A stretch of 33,139 nucleotides of DNA from an uncultured Actinomycetes bacterium. Lineage in GTDB: Bacteria > Actinomycetota > Acidimicrobiia > Acidimicrobiales > Ilumatobacteraceae. The stretch's first letter is position 1, and every line of letters starts with the position of its first letter. The stretch is from the NCBI GenBank assembly GCA_937876415.1, contig CALEHE010000044.1:1-33139 (forward strand), written 5' to 3'. Of the stretch, positions 15,823 through 25,218 are shown one piece after another. A model generated the notes under the pieces. That model did not search any database, had not been told where the DNA came from, and saw nothing but the letters and a program-made list of their open reading frames with translations. A program made the translations under genes and the position numbers.

Positions 15823-16998
15823 CTAGCGCATCCGGCGCATGTGGATACTCTCGACCAAACCAATCATGATGGCAAAGGCCACAAGCGACGAACCCCCGTA
15901 ACTCACAAAGGGCAAAGGCACACCAGTGACCGGCATGATTCCCATGGTCATCCCGATGTTTTGAAAAACATGCCACAAAATGACCCCAAAAATGCCGGCA
16001 CAGATGTACGAGCCAAAGAGATCTTTACTGAGGTGCCCCACCCGCCAGATCCGAAAGAGCAACAGTCCGAATAGGCCCAGAACGACTCCCCCACCAATCA
16101 TTCCGAATTGCTCGGCAATCGCCGAAAAGATGAAGTCACTTTGCTGCACAGGGATGAACTTGCCGTTGGTCAACGGAGCATCAAGATAGCCCTTGCCAAA
16201 CCAGCCGCCAGTTGCCACCGCCCGCTTAGCGTAACGAACTTGGAAGACGTAACGCTCGAGGTCTCTATCCGTTGAGTTTTGATTGATGAATGCGGTAATG
16301 CGCTTGAGTTGATATCGGTCAACGATGCCAGCCACGACGGCAGCGGCCACCGTGGCAATTGTCAACATACTGATCAACGCCAAATACCGCAGCCTCGCCC
16401 CGGCCATCACCAGAATTGCCAACGCTCCAACGATCAACACAAAGGCCGAGCCAAGGTCGGGTTGCACGATGATCAATGCCGTCGGGATTCCGACGAGCAC
16501 CAAACCACCCACGAACTTTGAGTAGCTCATGACTTCTTCGCGGGACTCACTAAAGTACGCCGCTAAGGCCACGAGAACGGCCGGTTTAGCGAACTCTGCA
16601 GGCTGAAATGACACTGGACCAAAGTCAAAAGAGAGTCGAGCCCCGCCCTTCAACGCACCGACCGACAGCACCATCAATAACGCGATGATTGAGCACCCAT
16701 ATAAAAAGTAGGCCCGCTCGCGAAGGATTTGATAGTCAAAGGCCATCACAATGACCAGCACAACTGCCGAAGCAATCAAGAAGGTGACTTGACGCACCGT
16801 GAACCAATACGGATCTGAATCAACCTTCCAAAAGGTTGCGCTATAAATCGCAAACGCTCCAATAATGCCCAAGAGAACTACTGGTATCAACATCGTCCAG
16901 TCGATGTTTCGACTCGGGTCTCCGGGACCTGAACGAATATTGCCAAATCGATTCTGGCTTCGACTTTGATTGCGCCGATTCAATACCGGATAAACCAT
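15823..16998 (-). CDS. rodA: SEDS peptidoglycan glycosyltransferase RodA
   Basis: A multi-pass membrane glycosyltransferase of the SEDS family (391 aa) that polymerises lipid II for side-wall growth together with the class B PBP2. About ten hydrophobic segments follow a polar N-terminus. Family signatures: FQPAEFAK (131-138), VQPDLGSA (178-185), the catalytic-region aspartate D288 in PVQQSDFIFSAIAEQFG, and the C-terminal TGVPLPFVSYGGSSL. ATG 16998 overlaps the mrdA stop by one base (TGATG), so translation is coupled with its partner. Assignment as RodA rather than FtsW follows from its place in the mre-mrdA operon. Confidence 0.94.
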   Translation of the reverse strand: MVYPVLNRRNQSRSQNRFGNIRSGPGDPSRNIDWTMLIPVVLLGIIGAFAIYSATFWKVDSDPYWFTVRQVTFLIASAVVLVIVMAFDYQILRERAYFLYGCSIIALLMVLSVGALKGGARLSFDFGPVSFQPAEFAKPAVLVALAAYFSESREEVMSYSKFVGGLVLVGIPTALIIVQPDLGSAFVLIVGALAILVMAGARLRYLALISMLTIATVAAAVVAGIVDRYQLKRITAFINQNSTDRDLERYVFQVRYAKRAVATGGWFGKGYLDAPLTNGKFIPVQQSDFIFSAIAEQFGMIGGGVVLGLFGLLLFRIWRVGHLSKDLFGSYICAGIFGVILWHVFQNIGMTMGIMPVTGVPLPFVSYGGSSLVAFAIMIGLVESIHMRRMR

Positions 16999-19202
16999 CA
17001 GTCACGCCCACCATACGTAGCGCCACCCAAACAACGATTACTCGGCAAAGACCGCTCGGGAGCGGCGACGGTTGCGGTGATATCGAGAGGGTTTGACGGC
17101 AGCACTTCAGCCTTTGTTGCCGCGCCGATCGTCGCCATGAACATACATTTAACAACGGGCGCCGCCGCCTTTGATCCGTAACCAGCTTTTTCCAAATAAG
17201 CCGTCACGACATATGGCTGAGCCGAGTCAAGACTGAAAGCACCAAAGGCCGACGAATCATTCCATGGAAGACTGGCCGCACCTTGAGCAGTGCCAGTTTT
17301 TCCAGCAATGGGTAAATCGTCATAGGGATAGCTAGCAAATAATCTTTCGCCCGTCGTTGAGTGGTAGAAATCATAAAAAACGCCAGGCCCCGTAATCACG
17401 CGGGTCAAACCACGAATAATCGGATCGCGAATTTCGGGGGGAATATTTAAGCGTCGAGTCGTGTCGGTCGTTCCAAGATTGACTGCCACGGTTGATTGAG
17501 TCAGATCAGCAATTCCGACCTGATCAGAGTTCGGGGTGCCCGGCTCGAGTAAGGCGAGGGCGATCAATGGGCGGTTCACGTCTCCACCATTCGCAAGCGT
17601 TCCATAGGCTTGGGCCAATTGCAGCGGCGACGCTGCCAAGAGACCTTGTCCGACGGACAACTGAACGTTGTCTCCCACCAAATAGTTCGGACTTTCGCCT
17701 TCCATCAAGACGCCATTGTCGACCAGTTTCTTTTTGCTTTCTTTGTCAGGTACTCGGCCGGCTGTTTCAAAAGGAAGTTCAATCCCGGTCTGACTTCCGA
17801 AACCAAATTTACGAACTTCTTCTTGCAAAATCGGTTGACCACCACGCTCAGAGAAAATCTCTTCACCAATTTTGTAAAAGAAAGTGTCCGACGAAATTGC
17901 CAATGCTTCTTCAATATTGACACTGCCGTAACGACAGGCGTAGTTGCCGCCACCGCACAGAGCATTTCGGAAAATGCACTTGATGATCTGACAGGATTCT
18001 TTATCAATACTCACCAATTGATATTGACCTTGGTCGAGATAACGGTATTCAGCACCACCAGGCAATTGGCCCGTATCCAAAGCCGCGTAAGCCACGAAGG
18101 GTTTGAAACTTGAACCCAGGTTGTACTGGCCCTGAATTGCCCGATTGACCAAAAGTGATTTATCAGGATCATCAGTCTTTGGGAAGATCTCTGAAAACTT
18201 GTCCCCAGAAATTCCTGAGTTAAACCAGCGATTATCAAAAGTTGGATAACTCGCAAGAGCAATCACTTCACCGGTCAGGTAGTTCATCATCACAACTGAA
18301 CCAGCCGGAGCCTTCAGGTTAGAACAGTCGGGAAATTGCGGCTTCACTGATTGACGTTTCGCGTCCTTGGCCTGACAAGTTTCCACGAACCGGCGCAGAC
18401 GCAGTTGAGTTTCTAAGGCCTGTTCGGCAAATTGTTGGAGACTGAGGTCAATCGAAAGGTGCAAGTCATTACCGGCTACGGGTTCGACTCGTTCAAGCAC
18501 CTGCAAGATTGCCCCACGAGAATCAACCTCATACTTCACATATCCAGGTGTTCCACGAAGATAGCGCTCGTACACCTTTTCGACTCCGAATTGACCAACT
18601 CGTTCATTCAGGTTGTAACCCAAGTCAAGATATTGCGCGCTGTCATTCTCTGTGATCGCACCGAGATATCCAAGGATGTGCGCAGCAATTGGAGCGTATG
18701 GGTAGGCGCGCTTCCATTCAGTCGTTACGTCAATTCCTGGAAAGTCTTCGCTCCGCTCAAGCAAATACATCGCGGTGTCTTCGCCCACGTCTTCTTTAAT
18801 AGGCAACGGAAGAAGAGGACTGTATTTTGAACCCCTTGGTTTGCCGTCTGAGCCAAGGGGGCCGGCATAACGTGTTTCTAAGTCAGTGACATTCGTTTGC
18901 AAAATTGGGGCCAAGCGTCCAAACAGTTCAAGTCGGTCGGCTTGATCACGAAGAGCCTCCCACGAGAGTGTCACCGTCAACATCTTTTCGTTATCAGCCA
19001 TAATGTGGCCAAAGCGATCAAAAATTCGCCCTCGCTCGGGCAACAATTTTTGCGTGCGCGTTTTATTCGATTGCACTTTTTGTTCAAGGGCTGGCGCGTC
19101 AACAACTTGCAAGAACCACATGCGCATACCCATGGCCCCGAAAAGCAGCATGGCAATGACTCCGATTGCTGCCAAACGACTTGAACGCTTGTCAGATGCC
19201 AT
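16998..19202 (-). CDS. mrdA: Penicillin-binding protein 2 (class B, elongation transpeptidase)
   Basis: Monofunctional transpeptidase that cross-links side-wall peptidoglycan. It has one N-terminal membrane anchor (about 14-32), a dimerisation domain, and a transpeptidase domain. Numbered from ATG 19202: the active-site SxxK is S364-K367 (GSSFKPF), SSD at 437-439 replaces SxN as is usual for PBP2, and KTG is at 635-637. I prefer ATG 19202 (734 aa) over GTG 19226 because AGG lies 8 nt upstream. Six cysteines are in the extracytoplasmic part (276, 293, 404, 409, 416, 423), suggesting disulfides. The KTG box is followed by a serine- and alanine-rich C-terminus of about 95 residues. It lies between mreD and rodA. 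Confidence 0.95.
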   Translation of the reverse strand: MASDKRSSRLAAIGVIAMLLFGAMGMRMWFLQVVDAPALEQKVQSNKTRTQKLLPERGRIFDRFGHIMADNEKMLTVTLSWEALRDQADRLELFGRLAPILQTNVTDLETRYAGPLGSDGKPRGSKYSPLLPLPIKEDVGEDTAMYLLERSEDFPGIDVTTEWKRAYPYAPIAAHILGYLGAITENDSAQYLDLGYNLNERVGQFGVEKVYERYLRGTPGYVKYEVDSRGAILQVLERVEPVAGNDLHLSIDLSLQQFAEQALETQLRLRRFVETCQAKDAKRQSVKPQFPDCSNLKAPAGSVVMMNYLTGEVIALASYPTFDNRWFNSGISGDKFSEIFPKTDDPDKSLLVNRAIQGQYNLGSSFKPFVAYAALDTGQLPGGAEYRYLDQGQYQLVSIDKESCQIIKCIFRNALCGGGNYACRYGSVNIEEALAISSDTFFYKIGEEIFSERGGQPILQEEVRKFGFGSQTGIELPFETAGRVPDKESKKKLVDNGVLMEGESPNYLVGDNVQLSVGQGLLAASPLQLAQAYGTLANGGDVNRPLIALALLEPGTPNSDQVGIADLTQSTVAVNLGTTDTTRRLNIPPEIRDPIIRGLTRVITGPGVFYDFYHSTTGERLFASYPYDDLPIAGKTGTAQGAASLPWNDSSAFGAFSLDSAQPYVVTAYLEKAGYGSKAAAPVVKCMFMATIGAATKAEVLPSNPLDITATVAAPERSLPSNRCLGGATYGGRD

Positions 19203-19244
19203 TGAAATAGCCTGACATACGATCACAAACGATTGGCATCACCA

Positions 19245-19781
19245 TCACAAAAACACCTCGGATGGTGGCGCAAGTCGTTGATTACGTCGAATTACGAGCG
19301 ACCAGCGGGCGATGGGCACCGCGATAATGCTGAAAAGAGCATTCGTCAGCGCAACAACGATGATGACCTTAGTCAAACGTGATGAGAGCCAACCTTCAAC
19401 GCCGATCCAGTTGGCGACAACAGGTAAAACAAAAGTGGCGAGACCGCTCATCAGACCAACGACCAATGCGTTCAACCACCTAGGATTTTCCAGCGCGCGT
19501 GAATGCAAATACCCAGCAGCCCAACCAGCGGCCCCAAAAACTAAAGCCGATAAGCCAAGCGGGCTGGTTAACACCAAATCAAACATCAAACCAAAAACGA
19601 ATCCAGCAAGTGCGCCGTTTTCGGAACCACCCGCTAAACCCGCCGCTATTGATAGTGCCAACATAATTTGTAGCACCACACCAAAGAGCTTTACTTCGGC
19701 AAAGAAAGTTGTTTGAAGGGCCAAAGCCAGTAGTCCAACTAAGAACAATCGCAACAGTGGCCTATTCACGAAATCAATCAT
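19245..19781 (-). CDS. mreD: Rod-shape determining protein MreD
   Basis: A small hydrophobic protein (178 aa) with about five or six predicted membrane segments, in the normal MreD position after mreC. MreD links MreC and the MreB cytoskeleton to the cell-wall elongation complex. Sequence conservation in this family is low, so the call rests on length, hydrophobicity, the segment GALAGFVFGLMFDLVLTSPLGLSAL, and neighbours. The ATG overlaps the mreC stop by 4 bp (ATGA), which couples translation. The C-terminal tail is short and basic, presumably cytoplasmic. Confidence 0.9.
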   Translation of the reverse strand: MIDFVNRPLLRLFLVGLLALALQTTFFAEVKLFGVVLQIMLALSIAAGLAGGSENGALAGFVFGLMFDLVLTSPLGLSALVFGAAGWAAGYLHSRALENPRWLNALVVGLMSGLATFVLPVVANWIGVEGWLSSRLTKVIIVVALTNALFSIIAVPIARWSLVIRRNQRLAPPSEVFL

Positions 19782-20953
19782 GGGATACCTGTGGCAACTG
19801 GCTGATACAGCAAAACGCGAACAAAATTAAGTGCAGTCAATTTGGCGGTCAAACGAACTTCAAGTACCGCACCTGATGTTCCCGTTCGCTCAACAATTTT
19901 GATCACACGACCAACCACAATGCCTCGAGGAGCCAAACTTTGCGAACCACCAGAGGTGATCACTAATGCACCGACTTGAACTTCACCAAATCGTGAGTTT
20001 TGATCAATGAACTCAACAACTGGAGCATTGTCGATACCTCGACCTCGAAAAATTCCAGTCTCAGCAACCGGCAAATCATCCAAGTTGATCGTTGTCGTCG
20101 GACCACCCGCCGTTGTTCCCGGAGCGATAGTCACAATGTTGCCCGTGGTGGTTGGGGCTAAGGCACCAAAGTCAATCCCCGAATAATCAAAAGGCGTTGA
20201 CGTCGTAGTAGATGACGACGTCGTCGCGGCATTTGGATCAACGACAGTCGTTACTAGCGGACCTGGTGGCGCCAGCGATGGACTTGTCGTAGTCGTTGTT
20301 GAAGTAGTGGTGGTTGATGTCGTGGTCGTTGATGTCGTGGTCGTTGATGTCGTGGTCGTTGATGTCGTGGTAGTCGTCGCAGGGACAAGATCTGGCTGGT
20401 TGACCACTTGAACCGGGATCGCGTACAACGAATCGTTGGCCAACAAAACTAATGATCGGTCATTATCAACCCAAGTGACTCGCCCAACAAGGCCAGCTGC
20501 ATTGACGACCGGCATACCCACGCGCAGACCACGATCGCTTCCTTGGTTGATTTCTACCGTTTGTGAAAAATTAGAGGGTGTCCCACCGATGACTTGCGCC
20601 GTTACCGAAGAGATGTCGGCGAGGTTGTCGATGCCGTTCAGTGCCAACAACTCTTGGGCATCGCGAACAGTTGCAAGAGCTGCAATGAACGCTCCTTCTT
20701 GTTGATCGAGTTGATCTTGCAAACGGGCGTTCTCAGATTCGAGTTCACCGTAATCCGTGATCCCCTGCCAAGCATTTTCAAGGGGTCTCGTAATCACGCG
20801 CGCCGAACTCTGCACGGGTTGAAATATTGTGGCGAAGATTCCCCGCAACCCCTGTACCGCTGAGTTCCCCTGAATATCGAGAGTGATCAGCAAAATTGAT
20901 GACAGAGCCAAAAGAGCAATAGCCCGACGACGACTCACCGAATAAACCGGCAT
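19778..20953 (-). CDS. mreC: Rod-shape determining protein MreC with Thr/Ser-rich insert
   Basis: A periplasm-facing scaffold protein (391 aa) that binds PBP2 and tells the elongation complex where to work. It has an N-terminal membrane segment (about 11-30), a coiled coil (about 70-103, ENARLQDQLDQQEG) and the beta-rich MreC domain beginning at about 110. That domain is split: after VQVVNQPDLV (190) comes about 105 residues of Thr/Ser-, Pro- and Gly-rich sequence, with the family pattern resuming at about 298 (GIFRGRG..., then LVITSGGSQSLAPRGIVVGRV). Family members are usually about 280-300 aa, so the extra length matches the insert. ATG 20953 has GAGG 7 nt upstream. It follows mreB after 14 bp. 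Confidence 0.94.
   Translation of the reverse strand: MPVYSVSRRRAIALLALSSILLITLDIQGNSAVQGLRGIFATIFQPVQSSARVITRPLENAWQGITDYGELESENARLQDQLDQQEGAFIAALATVRDAQELLALNGIDNLADISSVTAQVIGGTPSNFSQTVEINQGSDRGLRVGMPVVNAAGLVGRVTWVDNDRSLVLLANDSLYAIPVQVVNQPDLVPATTTTTSTTTTSTTTTSTTTTSTTTTSTTTTTSPSLAPPGPLVTTVVDPNAATTSSSTTTSTPFDYSGIDFGALAPTTTGNIVTIAPGTTAGGPTTTINLDDLPVAETGIFRGRGIDNAPVVEFIDQNSRFGEVQVGALVITSGGSQSLAPRGIVVGRVIKIVERTGTSGAVLEVRLTAKLTALNFVRVLLYQPVATGIP
20313..20372. repeat. 15-bp tandem repeat, four copies, inside mreC
   Basis: Four consecutive copies of GTTGATGTCGTGGTC (plus strand) at 20313-20327, 20328-20342, 20343-20357 and 20358-20372; the last copy ends in A instead of C. A degenerate copy precedes at about 20297-20312. 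The unit is a multiple of three and encodes a Thr/Ser pentapeptide (TSTTT), so copy changes would lengthen or shorten the MreC linker without a frameshift. Confidence 0.95.
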
Positions 20954-20967
20954 GACTGGACCTCGAC

Positions 20968-21999
20968 CTAGTCGTCGCTCTGCGACAAGAGACCGCGCAT
21001 CAACTCAATATTTTCTAATGCTCGACCTGATCCAATCACGACTGAATACAAGGGATCATTAGCGATATTGATTGGCATCCCAGTCTCATGCGCCAAACGA
21101 CGATCAATTCCGGCGAGCAAGGCACCACCGCCAGTGATCGTGATTCCTTGATGCATAATGTCGGCTGCTAATTCGGGTGGGGTCTTATCGAGCGTTGTTC
21201 GTACTGCATCAACAATGGCCGCTACTGGCTCGGCGATTGCTTCACGCACCTGATCAGTGGACAAAGAAATTGTTCGTGGCAAACCGCTAATCAGATCACG
21301 CCCACGAATATCCGCAGTCATCTCTTCTTCAAATGGCCATGCTGAGCCCATTTGAATTTTGATTTCTTCAGCAGTGCGTTCGCCCACTGCCAGTGAGAAC
21401 TCTTTTTTCAGATACGCCAACAGCGCTTCGTCAAGTTCATCACCAGCGATACGTAATGACTGGGCGGTCACGATGCCGCCGAGAGAAATAACTGCGACTT
21501 CGGTGGTTCCGCCACCGATATCAACGATCATGTTGCCGCTCGGCTCATGAACGGCAAGATCGGCACCAATAGCCGCGGCCATTGGTTCTTCAATGATGTG
21601 CACCGGCTTACGGGCTCCCGCATATTCAGCCGCATCTTGTACTGCACGCTGCTCAACACCCGTGATACCAGAGGGCACGCAGATCACCATGCGCGGCTTG
21701 CTCCAGCGGCTGCTATGAACCTTTTGAATGAAATAACGCAGCATTTTTTCACAGACATCGAAGTCGGCAATCACTCCATCTTTCAGCGGACGCACGGCCC
21801 GAATGTGGCCTGGCGTACGTCCCATCATTCGCTTGGCCTCGTGCCCAACGGCGACTGGCTTGCCGTCAGAAACGTCAAGTGCAACCACCGACGGCTCGTT
21901 CAAGACAACGCCTTGACCGCGCACATAGATCAGCGTGTTGGCCGTTCCTAGGTCGATCGCTATATCTCGCCCGAGGGCCAGCGGGTTACTGCGGGCCAT
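20968..21999 (-). CDS. mreB: Rod-shape determining protein MreB (bacterial actin)
   Basis: Actin-like ATPase (343 aa) that forms membrane-associated filaments and directs side-wall synthesis. The phosphate-1 motif IDLGTANTLIYV is at about 15-26, the phosphate-2 region VDIGGGTTEVAVISLGG is in the middle, and GGGALLAGIDRRLAHETGMP lies near the C-terminus. Length is the normal 340-350. ATG 21999 has a strong TAGGAGG ribosome site (22008-22014) at 8 nt. The gene follows ndk after 56 bp that contain a small hairpin (22027-22042). It heads mreBCD-mrdA-rodA, which points to a rod-shaped cell elongating by lateral wall synthesis, unlike the polar-growing mycobacteria. Confidence 0.98.
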   Translation of the reverse strand: MARSNPLALGRDIAIDLGTANTLIYVRGQGVVLNEPSVVALDVSDGKPVAVGHEAKRMMGRTPGHIRAVRPLKDGVIADFDVCEKMLRYFIQKVHSSRWSKPRMVICVPSGITGVEQRAVQDAAEYAGARKPVHIIEEPMAAAIGADLAVHEPSGNMIVDIGGGTTEVAVISLGGIVTAQSLRIAGDELDEALLAYLKKEFSLAVGERTAEEIKIQMGSAWPFEEEMTADIRGRDLISGLPRTISLSTDQVREAIAEPVAAIVDAVRTTLDKTPPELAADIMHQGITITGGGALLAGIDRRLAHETGMPINIANDPLYSVVIGSGRALENIELMRGLLSQSDD

Positions 22000-22058
22000 G
22001 GCCAGAGCCTCCTACGACGTGTGGTCCCTGCCAGAAAGCAGGAGTTCCCGAAATGTTA
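22000..22058 (-). promoter_or_regulatory. mreB leader: possible -10 box, hairpin and strong ribosome site
   Basis: On the minus strand TAACAT (22053-22058, overlapping the ndk stop) could be a -10 box. It is followed by a 5-bp hairpin (22027-22031 with 22038-22042) and TAGGAGG (22008-22014), 8 nt before ATG 21999. The hairpin could also be a weak terminator or processing site after ndk. Confidence 0.3.
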
Positions 22059-22466
22059 CAGATTGGGGAAGAAAATACTGATCTCGCGCTCGGCCGAGGC
22101 CAAAGAATCGCTGCCATGAACCAAGTTCTCGGTGAACAAGATGCCTAGGTCACCACGAATGGTTCCGGGGGCGGCATTGCGGGGATTGGTTGCGCCCATC
22201 ATGTTGCGCACCACTTCCCAAGTGTTTTCGGGGCTTTCAAGCACCAAGGCAACCACTGGACCACGCGACATAAAGGCCACAAGTTCACCATAAAAGCCCT
22301 TGCCCACATGCTCTTCATAGTGACGAGCAAGGGTGTCGGCGTCGAGTTGGCGCAACTCCAAGGCCACAACAGTGAGACCTTTGGCTTCAAATCGGGACAA
22401 AACGGACCCGATGAGGCCGCGTTCAACGGTATCGGGCTTGAGAAGGACGAGAGTACGGTCGGACAT
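22056..22466 (-). CDS. ndk: Nucleoside diphosphate kinase
   Basis: Transfers the terminal phosphate between nucleoside triphosphates and diphosphates through a phosphohistidine. At 136 aa it has the usual length. The N-terminal TLVLLKPDTVERGLIG and the active-site histidine H117 in ENLVHGSDS identify it, with RNMMGATNPRNAAPGTIRGD as the nucleotide-binding stretch. ATG 22466 has TAGGAT at 22475-22480, 8 nt upstream, and no close Shine-Dalgarno sequence, so it may start its own leaderless transcript. It lies between folC and mreB on the same strand. Confidence 0.97.
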   Translation of the reverse strand: MSDRTLVLLKPDTVERGLIGSVLSRFEAKGLTVVALELRQLDADTLARHYEEHVGKGFYGELVAFMSRGPVVALVLESPENTWEVVRNMMGATNPRNAAPGTIRGDLGILFTENLVHGSDSLASAEREISIFFPNL

Positions 22467-22521
22467 GGATCTCTATCCTACCGCCCAGTTCTCCTCCTAC
22501 CTGTCAGGCTGGTGGTTCGCG

Positions 22522-23817
22522 TCACGGCAGCAATCGGCGAAGATATGGCCGAGCGGCACCGACCACATAGAGCGAACCAGTGATGAGCAAGGCATCGTCG
22601 GGACCGACTTCTTGCAACGCTCGATCAATCGCTGCTTCAGCGCTGTTGACAGTGGCAACCTCGTCGCACCCCAACCGATTTGCGGCTTCGGCAACTTCTT
22701 GAGCCGGCAAACCCCGTGGCGAGGGGGCGGTACAACACACCACTAAGTCAAATTCATCGGCCCGGAGAGCCGACAACATGTCGTACGGATCGCGCCCACG
22801 CAAACAACCAATGACCAAAAGTCGACGCCCTGCAGGATCGAAATCTTCAAAGAAGACCGAAGCGCACACATCAGCACCCGCTGGGTTATGAGCACCGTCC
22901 AGAATCACCAAGGGCTGGTGCCCCATCACTTCAAATCGGCCCGGCATCGAGACTTTGGAAAATGCCTCATCAATGACATCGGCGGCTAAGGGTCGCGCAA
23001 AGAATGCTTCGACGGCAGTGATCGCCACGACTGCATTCTCGGCTTGGTGCCGTCCATGCAGCGGAACAAGGACTTCGGGGTAAATCGTGGTCGGGGTTCG
23101 AACACCGATCATGCGTCCACCGAGCGCAAGTTGATTGGAATCAATGTCAAAATCTCGTTTGCGAACCAACAACGAGGCTCCCCCCGCATTGGCGAAGATC
23201 TGCACGATTTCATCGTCGGTGTCACCACAGACCACGGCACTTTGAGGCTTAATGATTCCGGCTTTTTCACGAGCAATATCAGCACGAGTTGGCCCAGCAA
23301 ACTCCATGTGGTCAAGGCCAATGTTGGTGATGACCGCAACTTGAGCATCGACAACATTGGTGGCATCCCAACGACCCAACAGACCAACTTCAATCACCAT
23401 CACGTCAACAGCCTCATCGGCGAACCAACGAAATGCTGCAGCGGTACAAATATCAAAGTAACCAGGCCGTTCGCCGGTGAGCATTTCTAAATCAGCAATC
23501 GCTGCAATCTGCTCGGCAAAGGCATCATCGGGAATTGGTTCGCAATCAATGGTAAAACGCTCGTTGACTCGCTCAAGGTGCGGACTGGTGTAAGTGCCAA
23601 CGCGCAGACCACTCGCCATTAAGAGATGGGTAATCATCTGTGCTGTCGAACCTTTGCCGTTGGTTCCGGTGATATGTATGACCGGCGCACAATGTTGGGG
23701 TTCGCCCATGAGTCCGCACAGACGCGAAATCGTGTCAAGGGACGGCGAATCAATACGACCAGTTTTCTGGTAACCAGCATGATCGTCGAGATACGCCAGG
23801 GCCTGCTGGTATGTCAT
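22522..23817 (-). CDS. folC: Folylpolyglutamate synthase / dihydrofolate synthase
   Basis: A Mur-ligase-fold enzyme (431 aa) that adds glutamate to folates, and in many bacteria also makes dihydrofolate from dihydropteroate. The P-loop GTNGKGS is at 51-57, preceded by HIT, and the SPHLERVNERF segment is the family signature. VTNIGLDHMEF is the Mur-ligase metal region, and LDGAHNPAGA the C-terminal-domain signature. ATG 23817 has TAATGT (23825-23830) 7 nt upstream and no Shine-Dalgarno sequence, so a leaderless start is likely even though clpX ends only 22 bp away. It is normally found behind valS; here it follows clpX. Confidence 0.95.
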   Translation of the reverse strand: MTYQQALAYLDDHAGYQKTGRIDSPSLDTISRLCGLMGEPQHCAPVIHITGTNGKGSTAQMITHLLMASGLRVGTYTSPHLERVNERFTIDCEPIPDDAFAEQIAAIADLEMLTGERPGYFDICTAAAFRWFADEAVDVMVIEVGLLGRWDATNVVDAQVAVITNIGLDHMEFAGPTRADIAREKAGIIKPQSAVVCGDTDDEIVQIFANAGGASLLVRKRDFDIDSNQLALGGRMIGVRTPTTIYPEVLVPLHGRHQAENAVVAITAVEAFFARPLAADVIDEAFSKVSMPGRFEVMGHQPLVILDGAHNPAGADVCASVFFEDFDPAGRRLLVIGCLRGRDPYDMLSALRADEFDLVVCCTAPSPRGLPAQEVAEAANRLGCDEVATVNSAEAAIDRALQEVGPDDALLITGSLYVVGAARPYLRRLLP

Positions 23818-23839
23818 GGCCCCAACATTACGACTGAAA

Positions 23840-25123
23840 TCAACTAGCGGCGCGGCGCGGACGAGCGACTCGGGCTGCTGAACGCATCACCAAAGTGGGT
23901 GGCGACTTCAGTTTGACCGTGTCAACATCGATAACGACCTTGGCCACATCAGCGCGACCGGGTAAGTCGTACATCACGTTCAACAGGGTCTCTTCGAGAA
24001 TTGCTCGTAGACCTCGTGCACCAGTGCCGCGACCAAGAGCCTGCTCTGCAATCGCGTCAAGAGCTTGGTCAGTGAGTTCAAGTTCAACATCTTCAAACTC
24101 AAAGAACTTTTGGAACTGCTTCAGCAAAGCATTTTTGGGTTCAGTCAAGATCTTGATCAACGCAGGCTTGTCAAGACTGTGCACTGCGCCGACCATTGGC
24201 AATCGTCCAACAAACTCGGGGATCAAACCAAACGACAACAAGTCTTCTGGCAACACCTGAGCAAATAAATCGCCTGCATCTTTTTCGGCTTTGTTTTTTA
24301 CCGTGGCGTGAAAGCCGACGCCCTTGTGACCAATTCGCTGCTCAATGATTTTGTCAAGACCAGCAAATGCCCCACCACATATGAACAACACATTCGTGGT
24401 ATCAATCTGAATGAATTCTTGATGAGGGTGCTTGCGTCCACCTTGTGGTGGAACCGAAGCAACAGTGCCTTCAAGAATTTTCAACAATGCCTGCTGCACA
24501 CCTTCACCCGAGACATCGCGAGTAATCGAAGGGTTCTCGCTCTTGCGAGCCACCTTGTCGATTTCGTCAATGTAGATGATGCCGGTTTCGGCTTTCTTCA
24601 CATCAAAGTCAGCAGCCTGAATGAGCTTCAACAAAATGTTTTCCACGTCTTCACCGACGTATCCTGCCTCGGTGAGCGCAGTTGCATCAGCGATAGCAAA
24701 CGGCACATTGAGCATGCGTGCCAATGTTTGTGCGAGGTGGGTCTTGCCACATCCAGTTGGACCAAGTAACAAAATGTTGCTCTTCGCTAACTCAACCTCA
24801 TCACGACGCGAAATACCGGTTTCTTTTTGGTACTGCAGTCGGCGATAGTGGTTATACACCGCGACGGCTAAAACTTTTTTCGCCTGATCTTGTCCAACGA
24901 CATAGTCATCAAGGAACGAAGAAATTTCACGGGGCTTAGGTAACTCTTCAAGTCGAAGATCAGCGGCTTCGCCGACTTCTTCTTCAATGATTTCATTACA
25001 GAGGTCAATACACTCATCGCATATGTACACGCCAGGTCCGGCAATAACCTTCTTGACCTGCTTTTGCGACTTACCGCAAAACGAGCACTTAACGATCTCG
25101 CCTGTGTCACCAAACTTTGCCAC
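23840..25123 (-). CDS. clpX: ATP-dependent Clp protease ATP-binding subunit ClpX
   Basis: AAA+ unfoldase (427 aa) that recognises tagged proteins and feeds them to ClpP. The N-terminal zinc-binding domain has C13, C16, C35 and C38. Walker A is [10 protein letters not shown], Walker [11 protein letters not shown], and the ClpP-binding loop region contains the IGF-like tripeptide within KGVGFHA (GVGF instead of IGF, as in other actinobacteria). The start is GTG 25123, fixed by the [19 protein letters not shown] start of the family, with AAAGG 10 nt upstream. It is downstream of tig and clpP on the same strand with a 95-bp gap. Confidence 0.97.
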   Translation of the reverse strand: MAKFGDTGEIVKCSFCGKSQKQVKKVIAGPGVYICDECIDLCNEIIEEEVGEAADLRLEELPKPREISSFLDDYVVGQDQAKKVLAVAVYNHYRRLQYQKETGISRRDEVELAKSNILLLGPTGCGKTHLAQTLARMLNVPFAIADATALTEAGYVGEDVENILLKLIQAADFDVKKAETGIIYIDEIDKVARKSENPSITRDVSGEGVQQALLKILEGTVASVPPQGGRKHPHQEFIQIDTTNVLFICGGAFAGLDKIIEQRIGHKGVGFHATVKNKAEKDAGDLFAQVLPEDLLSFGLIPEFVGRLPMVGAVHSLDKPALIKILTEPKNALLKQFQKFFEFEDVELELTDQALDAIAEQALGRGTGARGLRAILEETLLNVMYDLPGRADVAKVVIDVDTVKLKSPPTLVMRSAARVARPRRAAS

Positions 25124-25218
25124 GACTACCCAACCTTTCGCCTCACAGCCTTACACATTTGGGGACTTCAGTGGTTGGATGCCCACTGGCTATGTGCCAC
25201 AGTGGCAACGACGGGAAT
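25124..25218 (-). other. clpP-clpX intergenic gap
   Basis: A 95-bp gap. It holds an 11-bp palindrome GCCAC-A-GTGGC at 25196-25206 just behind the clpP stop, and overlapping CCACTG/CAGTGG arms (25183-25188 and 25200-25205). No T-run follows, so I do not call it a terminator. I see no ClgR or HspR-type site. Confidence 0.4.

Noticed and set aside
20313..20372. Tandem repeats as a CRISPR array
   Set aside because: The repeats are 15 bp, contiguous without spacers, and in frame inside mreC.
25124..25218. ClgR or HspR (HAIR) regulatory site before clpX
   Set aside because: The expected motifs are not present; only an unrelated short palindrome was found.
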